DNA of 14,409 nt from Methanobrevibacter sp. (GCA_017652345.1 JAGCBE010000233.1:1-14409), one strand, 5' to 3'; shown: positions 7,191 through 13,284, numbered from the stretch's first letter. Made by a program: numbers and translations. Notes: generated by a model from the sequence alone, not told the origin.

Positions 7191-7663
7191 TGAAAGAAAA
7201 ATTTATTAACTATTTGAGACTTGCTGTTAGACATCATTGTGTTTATATCTGGGGTGCACAGGGGCAGAAAGTTGCCCCTCTCACCGAAGATGATATTCGC
7301 AAAATGGAAACAAGTGAGAAGAACACTAATAGAGTAATTCAGTTTATTATGATGTTAGAATGGTTAGGTTGGTTAACCAAGAAGACATTAGCATTTGATT
7401 GTTCTGGTTTAATTTGTTACTATCTTATTAAAGTAGGAAGGGAAAAGAAAGGATTTGATCTAACGGCTGATGATTTATATAAGCGTTATCCCAAAACTGA
7501 CATTTTAGAACCCGGTATGCTCTTACATAGAAAAGGTCACATAGCTTGCTATATTGGTTATAATCATGTAATAGAAGCTCGGGGAAGAGATTGGGGTGTA
7601 GTTGCCAGTCCATTTGATAAAGAAGATTGGGATAAGTTATATGCAAATCCTTGGGTAGCTTAA
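7187..7663 (+). CDS. NlpC/P60-family cysteine peptidase (cell-wall hydrolase)
   Basis: A 158-residue protein. The ATG at 7187 overlaps the tail stop codon (ATGA); a second ATG at 7190 is equally possible. FDCSGLICYYL places the nucleophile at Cys72 at the start of a helix. GHIACYIGYNHVIEA supplies His118 and a third polar residue (His127 or Glu130), the usual NlpC/P60 order. Such enzymes cut peptide bonds in peptidoglycan stems. Next to the tail gene it could be a virion-associated enzyme that opens the wall during DNA injection, like phi29 gp13, or the endolysin. No signal peptide and no holin gene are seen beside it. Palindrome site 12 (7369) falls just before the active site, coding Trp-Leu-Thr-Lys. 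Confidence 0.82.
   Translation: MMKEKFINYLRLAVRHHCVYIWGAQGQKVAPLTEDDIRKMETSEKNTNRVIQFIMMLEWLGWLTKKTLAFDCSGLICYYLIKVGREKKGFDLTADDLYKRYPKTDILEPGMLLHRKGHIACYIGYNHVIEARGRDWGVVASPFDKEDWDKLYANPWVA
7369..7380. repeat. 12-bp palindrome TTGGTTAACCAA (site 12)
   Basis: Exact copy inside the peptidase gene. Confidence 0.9.
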
Positions 7664-7664
7664 T

Positions 7665-8798
7665 ATGAATAAGGAAACAAGAATAACTGAAGAAAAAAGT
7701 AAAGTTAATACCGAATATTATGATGTATCCCATATAGATAAATTTAATGCTCATTATAATGTTATATTCGGTAAAAGAAGTAATGGCAAAACTTATAGTG
7801 TACTAAAGAAAATTATAACTAATTATGCGAACAATCATGAACAGGGTGCATATATAAGAAGATATCGTGAAGACTTTAAAGGTAAACGTGGTCAGACTAT
7901 GTTTGATTCATTAATAGCAAATGATGAAATACGAAAAGCAACTGACGGAAAATGGGATACGGTTAAGTTTTATTCAGACCGGTGGTATTTTGCTAAGAAA
8001 GATGAAGAGGATGATAGACTGATATCTGATAGTGATCCTTTTTGCTACGGTTTTTCTTTAGCACAAATGGAACATGATAAATCAACCAGTTATCCTTTTA
8101 TAACAACTATAGTTTTTGACGAATTTATGTCAAGAATTGGTTATCTTCCAAATGAATTTGTTCTGTTTATGAATGTTTTGAGTACCATTATACGACAGAG
8201 AAATAACGTCCGGATATATATGTTAGGAAATACAGTTACAAAATATTGCCCTTATTTCCAAGAAATGGGATTAAAGCATATTGAACAAATGGAACCCGGA
8301 AAGATCGATATATATAGTTATGGTGATAGTAATCTTAAGGTCGCTTGTGAATATACTCAGAACCATAATATTGAAGGTCGAAAATCAGATGTATACTTTG
8401 CATTTGATAATCCGAGTCTACAAATGATAACCGGTGGTGCTTGGGAGTTAGATATATACCCTCACTTACCGCGAGAATATGATAACAATCAAATTGTTTT
8501 CAAGTATTTCATTGATTTCAATGATAATATAGTACAATGCGAAGTTATCGAGTTTAATGATTGTTGTTTCACATATATACATAGGAAGACCGGCGAAATA
8601 AGACACCCAGATACTGACTTAGTGTATTCTGCTGAATATGATCCAAGACCTAATCACATTAGGAATATTCGTCATGACGGAAGTGACTTAAATAAGAAAG
8701 TTTATAAATTTTTCAGAGAAGATCGAGTATTTTATCAAGATAATGAAGTTGGTGAAATTGTTAGAAACTATTTAATGTTTTGCCAAAAAGAAGCATAA
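7665..8798 (+). CDS. DNA packaging ATPase, phi29 gp16-like
   Basis: A 377-residue protein that powers translocation of the genome into the prohead. Walker A is GKRSNGKT (residues 36-43) and Walker B is TTIVFDEF with Asp152 and Glu153. AYIRRYRED (about 62-70) and the segment from YLPNE through RQRNNVRIYMLGN to CPYF follow the order seen in phi29 gp16 (332 residues). The ATG at 7665 lies one base after the peptidase TAA and has no clear Shine-Dalgarno sequence, so it is probably translated by coupling. It is the last late gene and runs into the bidirectional terminator. Confidence 0.92.
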   Translation: MNKETRITEEKSKVNTEYYDVSHIDKFNAHYNVIFGKRSNGKTYSVLKKIITNYANNHEQGAYIRRYREDFKGKRGQTMFDSLIANDEIRKATDGKWDTVKFYSDRWYFAKKDEEDDRLISDSDPFCYGFSLAQMEHDKSTSYPFITTIVFDEFMSRIGYLPNEFVLFMNVLSTIIRQRNNVRIYMLGNTVTKYCPYFQEMGLKHIEQMEPGKIDIYSYGDSNLKVACEYTQNHNIEGRKSDVYFAFDNPSLQMITGGAWELDIYPHLPREYDNNQIVFKYFIDFNDNIVQCEVIEFNDCCFTYIHRKTGEIRHPDTDLVYSAEYDPRPNHIRNIRHDGSDLNKKVYKFFREDRVFYQDNEVGEIVRNYLMFCQKEA

Positions 8799-8830
8799 AG
8801 AAAGGGGTTGGTTAACCAACCCCTTTTTTT
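8797..8830. terminator. Bidirectional terminator built around palindrome site 13
   Basis: A 26-bp perfect inverted repeat (8801-8826) has the palindrome TTGGTTAACCAA as its core, extended by GGGG/CCCC and AAA/TTT. Seven T follow on the plus strand (8824-8830), and reading leftward TTTCTTTA follows. It ends both convergent operons. The stop codon of the leftward zinc-finger gene (8812-8814) lies inside it. Confidence 0.9.
8808..8819. repeat. 12-bp palindrome TTGGTTAACCAA (site 13)
   Basis: Exact copy forming the centre of the bidirectional terminator. Confidence 0.9.
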
Positions 8831-9000
8831 ACTTTCTCTAATGTAGCATTAGTTGAATTTTTAAAGAATTTTTCATAACAATCTTCGCATACAAATCGTA
8901 AATCACCTTTAATAGTAACCCAAACAAATGGACCTTGATGAGAATTACATAAGCAACAACTATCAAAATCTATAAATTTTGGCAAATTAATCACTGGCAT
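8812..9000 (-). CDS. Small four-cysteine zinc-finger protein
   Basis: A 62-residue protein, last gene of the leftward operon. Its start overlaps the end of the polymerase gene by 14 bases, with AAGGGGG about 7 bases upstream of the ATG. Cys15-x2-Cys18 and Cys38-x2-Cys41, 19 residues apart, make a probable zinc-binding finger; Cys16 is extra. The last residues (KKGVG) and the stop are written in the terminator stem. Function is unknown; small zinc ribbons in phages often bind nucleic acid or host polymerase, but nothing here decides that. Confidence 0.7.
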   Translation of the reverse strand: MPVINLPKFIDFDSCCLCNSHQGPFVWVTIKGDLRFVCEDCYEKFFKNSTNATLEKVKKGVG

Positions 9001-11233
9001 CTCTAAACCCCCTTAAGAAGCGTATATATTCATATGTCTGAGACATATAATATGATTGTGGTTCCATATGAATATATGATAATTCATATATTGTTACTGT
9101 TTTACCTAAATAGTCAGTACATTGGTCAACCAACACACTGTCTTTGTACGTTAGTGTTTGTTTACCGGTTGCATCATCTGGAAAATATAACCCGTCATTA
9201 AAATTATTAAAAATTTCTTCATAGCTTATCTCACCAGCATTATGTAATTCTAATAATTTATCCATAGCTTCTTTTGATTTTTCTGTTTCCTCGAATGTTG
9301 GATTATAAGCAAGACGATAGAGTTCTTTATAGTTAGGATTAGCGAATTCAGTTAATAAATATGGAACACCAAACTTTTTGTTAACCCCCGATATTGTAAA
9401 ATTAAGTTTACCATCCATATATTCATACAAATAACGCTTTGCCCCTATTGCTTTAAATAGTTTATAATCATCTTCACGTTCCCACACACCAATCATTTTC
9501 TTCTTACCGGTAATTGTTTTCGGTTGACATAATTCAAAATCTATATTCCAATACTTGCACATTTGTCTTAACTGTGTCTCAATATTAAAATTATAAATTG
9601 TAAAAAATGGTTCATGATCTTTGAAATTTATACCCTTTATACTATCTGTATCTGCATATACATAATCTCTACCGAACTCAAAAATTGCATCCCATAAATT
9701 ATGTCTTGCATGGGCGGTAACCCAAACACCCCAACCATAAAACAGAAACCGTTGATAAGAATCATTGTATCTCTGTAATTGTGAAGCAACATCGGCGTCG
9801 CTGGTTAACCAATCATTCGTATTTGAATATTCATATAAATCACGAACTATAGATGTAACTGACATTCCATATGATGCGTTTATCATATTTTTTGAAACCA
9901 TATATTCAGTTTCCTTACCCTCTACACCCTTTAACGAAGTTTTATTTGCAAAAAGATGTAAGATAGATAATATAAACGGTCTTGGTAAGTAATCTGCAGG
10001 ATAAAATCTAAGATTGTGGAACTCTATTGAATCCCATTCATAACATTTCTTAATTATATCCCAATCAACTTCTGTTATAGTTATTTGAAGTTCTGAAGCT
10101 GAAGCTACTCGACCATTATTTGAAACATAATCCGGAGAAAGAATACTACATTTTGAAACTGAAATATAATTTTCCCATATGAATTTTGGATATACATTTT
10201 TCATTTTTATTGTAAATACACAACAGAATGAATGGTTGGTCAACCAATTAATATCTTCTTCAGTACACTCACCAATAAAAGTACCCCTACCCATAGGGAA
10301 TTTTTTCATTACCATAACTGCCGGATATGAACTTGCTAAATCACCAGAACCACAATCATACATTACAACACCGGACCAATTCGGTGCTGTATGAGTAAAC
10401 CCTCCGGCAAATGCTAAATGTAGTTGATCATATTCACATTCAGATACAATTTTTAATGAACGCATTCTCTCGTGATATTTAGCTTTTAATTTCTTTATTA
10501 TTTTTTCATCCTTTTGCATTTGAGTAAAACAAAACTCTCTGCAATATTGACGAACATAGCCAGTGTTTGTCAAAGGAATTTTATCTATACCACCTTCATT
10601 CTCAATTTTTTCTTGAATAAATGATGTAACAACCTGATTATCATGTACATTGTACCAAATTTCAGTATCTGTTAAGTTGGTTAACCAATGTCTAATTAAT
10701 GAATAATCTACAGCACCTACATCTTTCTTAACATGATATCGAGATATTAAATTATTGCCAATGTATGACAATGCATAGTTTGATAATAAATAAGAACACT
10801 TAAATTCTATTCCATTATCTAATGTTGCATGAACTGGTCTTCTTTCTTTAACAGCAAAAACATCTTTCCATGTGAACCATTTTTTCATCCACTGAAATTC
10901 ATACCCGAGGTTATGTACATAAATTACAAGTATGTTTTTATCAGTATGCATTGACTCTGCTACAAAATTTATGCAGGCTTTAAACTCGTCCCATGTTCTT
11001 CCAACTATTGTTGAACCATTAATATTGAGTGACCATAAATATGATGTTGCGCACTTCTCTCCGTTATTATTACGATAAGATGAAGTTTCTATATCGAAAG
11101 AAGCCGGAATGTTCCACATGAATTTTTTTCCATATGGAACACGTTCCGGTTCTGTGGATATAATTTCTTGCATCCATTCATATCCTTGGTCAACCAAGAA
11201 GTAATGGTCGTAATTCTTATATCCATTCCACAT
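8987..11233 (-). CDS. Protein-primed family B DNA polymerase
   Basis: A 748-residue protein that replicates the linear genome starting from a terminal-protein primer. Exonuclease motifs: ExoI FDIET (46-50), ExoII YVHNLGYEF (105-113), ExoIII Y194-NVH-D198. Polymerase motifs: A DLASSYP (298-304), B K448-x3-NASYG (to 456; Ala replaces the usual Ser), C YADTDS (526-531), and the KxY motif K599-R-Y601. The insertion between motifs A and B (about 144 residues) leaves room for TPR1 and TPR2. It is longer than phi29 polymerase (572 residues). The ATG at 11233 directly abuts the TAA of the upstream gene, with AGGGG 8 bases before it. The gene holds four exact palindromes (sites 14-17) and one degenerate copy. 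Confidence 0.95.
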   Translation of the reverse strand: MWNGYKNYDHYFLVDQGYEWMQEIISTEPERVPYGKKFMWNIPASFDIETSSYRNNNGEKCATSYLWSLNINGSTIVGRTWDEFKACINFVAESMHTDKNILVIYVHNLGYEFQWMKKWFTWKDVFAVKERRPVHATLDNGIEFKCSYLLSNYALSYIGNNLISRYHVKKDVGAVDYSLIRHWLTNLTDTEIWYNVHDNQVVTSFIQEKIENEGGIDKIPLTNTGYVRQYCREFCFTQMQKDEKIIKKLKAKYHERMRSLKIVSECEYDQLHLAFAGGFTHTAPNWSGVVMYDCGSGDLASSYPAVMVMKKFPMGRGTFIGECTEEDINWLTNHSFCCVFTIKMKNVYPKFIWENYISVSKCSILSPDYVSNNGRVASASELQITITEVDWDIIKKCYEWDSIEFHNLRFYPADYLPRPFILSILHLFANKTSLKGVEGKETEYMVSKNMINASYGMSVTSIVRDLYEYSNTNDWLTSDADVASQLQRYNDSYQRFLFYGWGVWVTAHARHNLWDAIFEFGRDYVYADTDSIKGINFKDHEPFFTIYNFNIETQLRQMCKYWNIDFELCQPKTITGKKKMIGVWEREDDYKLFKAIGAKRYLYEYMDGKLNFTISGVNKKFGVPYLLTEFANPNYKELYRLAYNPTFEETEKSKEAMDKLLELHNAGEISYEEIFNNFNDGLYFPDDATGKQTLTYKDSVLVDQCTDYLGKTVTIYELSYIHMEPQSYYMSQTYEYIRFLRGFRDASD
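9122..9133. repeat. 12-bp palindrome TTGGTCAACCAA (site 14)
   Basis: Exact copy near the 3' end of the polymerase gene, coding Leu-Val-Asp-Gln on the minus strand. Confidence 0.9.
9801..9812. repeat. Degenerate palindrome CTGGTTAACCAA
   Basis: One mismatch from TTGGTTAACCAA in the polymerase gene, read as Trp-Leu-Thr-Ser. It lies in the interval between sites 14 and 15. Confidence 0.5.
10236..10247. repeat. 12-bp palindrome TTGGTCAACCAA (site 15)
   Basis: Exact copy in the polymerase gene, coding Trp-Leu-Thr-Asn on the minus strand. Confidence 0.9.
10677..10688. repeat. 12-bp palindrome TTGGTTAACCAA (site 16)
   Basis: Exact copy in the polymerase gene, coding Trp-Leu-Thr-Asn, close to ExoIII. 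Confidence 0.9.
11186..11197. repeat. 12-bp palindrome TTGGTCAACCAA (site 17)
   Basis: Exact copy near the 5' end of the polymerase gene, coding Leu-Val-Asp-Gln. Confidence 0.9.
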
Positions 11234-12103
11234 TTATTTACCCCTATTCCGTCTCCACATGTAAAACTGGCGTCTTTCTTTAGCAGTTTCATCATCGAAG
11301 ACAATTCCATAATCATAATCAGAAACTTGCTTTGCAGCCATTTCTTCATACGCTCTTATGCCTGATTCAACCTGTTCAAGTGCTATTGAAATAATATCAC
11401 CCTCATCATAGTTGTTTTCAACCATGTCATAAATGTTATTTATTAAATTTTCTGAGCCATATCCTATTAAAGACTCTTTTCCTTGAATTAATCCAACAGC
11501 TCTTTCCCAACCACCGGCCGCTTCAACTACCCTACGATATAATTCGAATGTCTTTTTTGTTATTTCTTCATCACGAATTCCATAAGGATTATCTTCATCA
11601 GTTTTCCATGAACCTTTTAAACGATTCATATCTGTTGTAAGATCTTCAGCACCCTGTAGAGTTGATGTATAATCGTTCAAGAAAGAATGAACCCGGGCTA
11701 ACTCTCTATTAATTTGCTTACGAGTTTTCAAATCCGCTTTAAATAACTCATCATCATCACGTCTTGAACGAAGTTTTAACCATGAACGTCTTGCTTCTTC
11801 TAATGCTCTTGAAGCCTTACCGGCTATCATCAGATCTAAAGCTCTCTTATTTGCTTGGTTGACCAACGTTCTTAATTGGTCTCTAAGTGGATCAAGAGAA
11901 CGCTTTATTTGCTTATCTGTTAATGGTCGTTTTTCTTGAGTTCTATTTTGCTGTGTTCTTTGAGTTGAACGCTTCTCTGAGTTCTTTTTCGAACTCTTTG
12001 CTGATGAGGAAGTCTTTGTACTTCGTGTGTTTCTTGACGAAATCCCTGACGAAATTCCTGACTCTGACATTCCTGGCTTTTTCTTTTTCCTCTTTGTTGG
12101 CAA
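11234..12103 (-). CDS. Terminal protein candidate (primer for DNA replication)
   Basis: A 289-residue protein directly upstream of the polymerase, the order of phi29 genes 3 and 2, and close in size to phi29 terminal protein (266 residues). Terminal proteins give a Ser, Thr or Tyr hydroxyl as primer and stay covalently bound to the DNA ends. The N-terminal 60 residues are Lys/Arg/Ser/Thr-rich and disordered, as expected for DNA contact; the rest is mostly helical and charged, with DYDYG and several Tyr near the C-terminus. No catalytic signature is diagnostic, so the call rests on synteny and composition. The start is uncertain: TTG at 12103 (GAAAGGGG about 9 bases upstream) or ATG at 12070. 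Either way the start lies inside the 67-residue reading frame. Palindrome site 18 codes Leu-Val-Asn-Gln. Confidence 0.68.
   Translation of the reverse strand: MPTKRKKKKPGMSESGISSGISSRNTRSTKTSSSAKSSKKNSEKRSTQRTQQNRTQEKRPLTDKQIKRSLDPLRDQLRTLVNQANKRALDLMIAGKASRALEEARRSWLKLRSRRDDDELFKADLKTRKQINRELARVHSFLNDYTSTLQGAEDLTTDMNRLKGSWKTDEDNPYGIRDEEITKKTFELYRRVVEAAGGWERAVGLIQGKESLIGYGSENLINNIYDMVENNYDEGDIISIALEQVESGIRAYEEMAAKQVSDYDYGIVFDDETAKERRQFYMWRRNRGK
11855..11866. repeat. 12-bp palindrome TTGGTTGACCAA (site 18)
   Basis: Exact copy inside the terminal-protein candidate gene. Confidence 0.9.
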
Positions 12104-12146
12104 GTGGATACACCCCTTTCTTAAAGATAGATTCGCCCTCTGACAT
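11943..12146 (-). CDS. Small charged protein overlapping the terminal-protein start
   Basis: A 67-residue reading frame with a good ATG and the strongest ribosome site of the area (AAAGGAG, 5 bases upstream). It overlaps the terminal-protein candidate by about 160 bases in another frame. The product is basic and probably helical (EEKEKARNVRVRNF, then KKHTKYKDFL) with no known motif. It may be a real small gene whose translation feeds the overlapping frame, or the true N-terminus of the terminal protein joined by a frameshift. The ribosome site argues that it is translated. Confidence 0.55.
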   Translation of the reverse strand: MSEGESIFKKGVYPLANKEEKEKARNVRVRNFVRDFVKKHTKYKDFLISKEFEKELREAFNSKNTAK

Positions 12147-12165
12147 AATAACTCCTTTCTTTAAA

Positions 12166-12193
12166 ATAGGGGTGCCTTATTTGACACCCCTAT
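12166..12193 (-). terminator. Leftward hairpin terminator or attenuator after the SSB-like gene
   Basis: A 9-bp stem (ATAGGGGTG / CACCCCTAT on the minus strand) with a 10-base loop, followed leftward by TTTTAAAG. It sits between the SSB-like gene and the ribosome site of the next gene, so it could cut transcription after the abundant SSB-like product while letting some through to the replication genes. Confidence 0.65.
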
Positions 12194-12199
12194 AGCCTG

Positions 12200-12211
12200 T
12201 TGGTTGACCAA
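12200..12211. repeat. 12-bp palindrome TTGGTTGACCAA (site 19)
   Basis: Exact copy in the gap just downstream of the SSB-like gene, immediately before its terminator hairpin. This is the same palindrome-then-hairpin order as after the capsid gene. Confidence 0.9.
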
Positions 12212-12216
12212 GACAA

Positions 12217-12633
12217 TTATTCTTCTTCGTCTTCCTCATAATCAGAAGGATCAACATCAATCCATTCTGCTGAATAATAGGTATCCTTCTTAACTTTTCC
12301 ATTCTTAAGAGTGATAGACTTCTCATAAGGTCTAATTGTGAAACCTGCATAGCCTGTATTAATTGCACGAACTGCATTTGCATCGTTCATCATTGACTTA
12401 ACATCGGAAAGTTGATGAGAAGGAAGATTGACATAGGTATCTGCAAGTGCTGCAATAGGTGCTTCATCAGCGAACTGAGAAAACTTGCTGATGTAAACAG
12501 CCTTTAACTGATACTCCTTGTCAGGTCCGTTCTCCTTGAAGAGTTCCTCAAGGCTTGTGTACTTACCTGTAATCTTGCTTGTGTCGAAATCAAAGAGACG
12601 TTCCTTGTTGAAATTTGAAAAACTAAATGCCAT
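12217..12633 (-). CDS. Probable single-stranded DNA-binding protein (SSB-like, acidic tail)
   Basis: A 138-residue protein with GGAAAGGAG 6 bases before its ATG. Size and place in the replication operon match phi29 gp5 (SSB, 124 residues). A beta-rich, aromatic core (AVYISKF, GYAGFTIRPYEKSITL, TYYSAEWIDVD) ends in DYEEDEEE, an acidic tip like that used by SSBs to contact partner proteins. I see no clear OB-fold signature, so function is inferred from context, size and tail. Palindromes flank it closely on both sides (sites 19 and 20), and a hairpin terminator follows, which suggests high expression set apart from the downstream genes. Confidence 0.5.
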   Translation of the reverse strand: MAFSFSNFNKERLFDFDTSKITGKYTSLEELFKENGPDKEYQLKAVYISKFSQFADEAPIAALADTYVNLPSHQLSDVKSMMNDANAVRAINTGYAGFTIRPYEKSITLKNGKVKKDTYYSAEWIDVDPSDYEEDEEE

Positions 12634-12650
12634 AATAGGCTCCTTTCCGG

Positions 12651-12662
12651 TTGGTTGACCAA
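12651..12662. repeat. 12-bp palindrome TTGGTTGACCAA (site 20)
   Basis: Exact copy just upstream of the SSB-like gene's ribosome site. Flanking GG and CC extend the symmetry to 16 bp except for the centre. Confidence 0.9.
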
Positions 12663-12741
12663 CCTACAAAATATTTTTTTGGATTTTTCAGCTATTCCTG
12701 CTATATGCCCTTTAAAGTCAGCATGGACTGTTTATAACCCG

Positions 12742-12753
12742 TTGGTTGACCAA
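12742..12753. repeat. 12-bp palindrome TTGGTTGACCAA (site 21)
   Basis: Exact copy four bases after the stop of the 64-residue gene. Flanking CG and CG extend the symmetry to 16 bp. Confidence 0.9.
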
Positions 12754-12756
12754 CGA

Positions 12757-12951
12757 TTAGTTATCTACTTTTACACTGTCAGTATCCATATAACATGATT
12801 CACCGTATAATGAATTTAATGTACATTTTAATTCTGACTTATCATTTGAATACCTTCTTGCACCTAAGCACCACGCCATATGCTTATATGCTTTGCGCGA
12901 ATAGTGCTTGTATAAACGCCATCGAATTTTATAAATTAAATTTTTAATCAT
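12757..12951 (-). CDS. 64-residue basic protein carrying family B polymerase motifs B and C
   Basis: The ATG at 12951 follows GAGGTG closely. Residues 1-40 are strongly basic (YKIRWRLYKHYSRK). The C-terminal 25 residues contain K42-x3-N-S-L-Y-G50, an exact family B polymerase motif B, then after only three residues Y54-M-D-T-D-S59, an exact motif C. In the polymerase of this same phage these motifs are about 70 residues apart and motif B reads NASYG, so this is not a recent copy. It lacks the exonuclease motifs and motif A and cannot be a polymerase. It could be an eroded polymerase fragment, a peptide that mimics the polymerase active site, or coincidence. It lies between the RHH and SSB-like genes. 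Confidence 0.6.
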   Translation of the reverse strand: MIKNLIYKIRWRLYKHYSRKAYKHMAWCLGARRYSNDKSELKCTLNSLYGESCYMDTDSVKVDN

Positions 12952-12971
12952 AAACACCTCTAAAATTAAAT

Positions 12972-13160
12972 TCAGCCTATGTTTTCTATAACCCCAGTAG
13001 TTGGTTGACCAATAATTATTGGAAATTTTTCTCCGGATTTCATTTTTTCCAAAATACAATCTGTAAAAAACTGTGATCTGTTGGTGTGTCGTTGGTCAAC
13101 CAACAAATCTAAAAACACTAAGACCTCTTTATCAAGCGTTATATTGACTCTTTTTTTCAT
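12972..13160 (-). CDS. Ribbon-helix-helix (CopG/Arc-type) DNA-binding regulator
   Basis: A 62-residue protein. The ATG at 13160 has AAGGAG 5 bases upstream; a longer in-frame reading from 13235 would run through the operator region and is rejected. KKRVNITLDKEVLVFLD supplies the basic beta-strand and first helix; HTNRSQFFTDCILEKM supplies the turn (N27-R-S) and second helix. This is the classic RHH pattern. Such proteins bind palindromic or repeated sites as dimers, with strand residues (here around Arg4, Asn6 and Thr8) reading the major groove. The C-terminal 20 residues are extra. The gene contains two TTGGTYRACCAA sites (13001, 13092), and its upstream region holds the CodY, CIRCE and cop-box matches. 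It is the best candidate in the window for the protein reading the palindromes (inference). Confidence 0.85.
   Translation of the reverse strand: MKKRVNITLDKEVLVFLDLLVDQRHTNRSQFFTDCILEKMKSGEKFPIIIGQPTTGVIENIG
13001..13012. repeat. 12-bp palindrome TTGGTTGACCAA (site 22)
   Basis: Exact copy inside the RHH gene, coding Gly-Gln-Pro-Thr. Confidence 0.9.
13092..13103. repeat. 12-bp palindrome TTGGTCAACCAA (site 23)
   Basis: Exact copy inside the RHH gene, coding Leu-Val-Asp-Gln in the first RHH helix and loop. G and C flanks make it symmetric over 14 bp except for the centre. Confidence 0.9.
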
Positions 13161-13186
13161 AGGGTCTCCTTTTTTCTGAATTTTTA

Positions 13187-13201
13187 AATTTTCAGAAAAT
13201 T
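13187..13201. promoter_or_regulatory. CodY box, exact consensus match
   Basis: AATTTTCAGAAAATT equals the Firmicutes CodY consensus AATTTTCWGAAAATT at all 15 positions. It lies 27-41 bases upstream of the RHH start codon. CodY represses many genes when GTP and branched-chain amino acids are plentiful. A second box follows at 13216. Binding is inferred; the AT-rich context raises the chance level somewhat. Confidence 0.65.
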
Positions 13202-13215
13202 CTGACAATTCCAGA

Positions 13216-13230
13216 AATTGTCTGAAAATT
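13216..13230. promoter_or_regulatory. Second CodY-like box, one mismatch
   Basis: AATTGTCTGAAAATT differs from the CodY consensus at one base (position 5). A weaker three-mismatch copy overlaps the first box at about 13197-13211. Multiple and overlapping boxes are usual at strong CodY targets. Confidence 0.5.
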
Positions 13231-13257
13231 CGCACAATTCAAACAATTCTGACAATA

Positions 13258-13284
13258 TCAGCACTCTTACCTATTGAGTGCTAA
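13258..13284. promoter_or_regulatory. CIRCE element (HrcA operator), 17/18 match
   Basis: TCAGCACTC-N9-GAGTGCTAA matches TTAGCACTC-N9-GAGTGCTAA at 17 of 18 defined bases with the exact 9-base spacer. CIRCE is bound by HrcA, the repressor of groESL and dnaK operons in Firmicutes, and is rarely found elsewhere. Here it lies about 100 bases upstream of the RHH start codon, between the CodY boxes and the TACANNTGTA array. Confidence 0.8.

Noticed and set aside
11151..11160. TGTGGATAT resembling a DnaA box
   Set aside because: One base off TGTGGATAA, single, and inside the polymerase gene; replication here should be protein-primed.
12664..12741. Promoter for the SSB-like gene in the gap before it
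   Set aside because: No -35/-10 pair with acceptable spacing was found on the minus strand; the gap holds AT-rich sequence between sites 20 and 21 only.
12952..13059. Longer N-terminus for the 64-residue protein (in-frame ATG at 13059)
   Set aside because: It would overlap the RHH gene and has no ribosome site, whereas 12951 has GAGGTG next to it.
13218..13237. TTGT-N12-ACAA resembling a Rex (NADH) operator
   Set aside because: Rex sites have a 10-base interior and TTGTGA/TCACAA arms; the spacing and inner bases do not fit.
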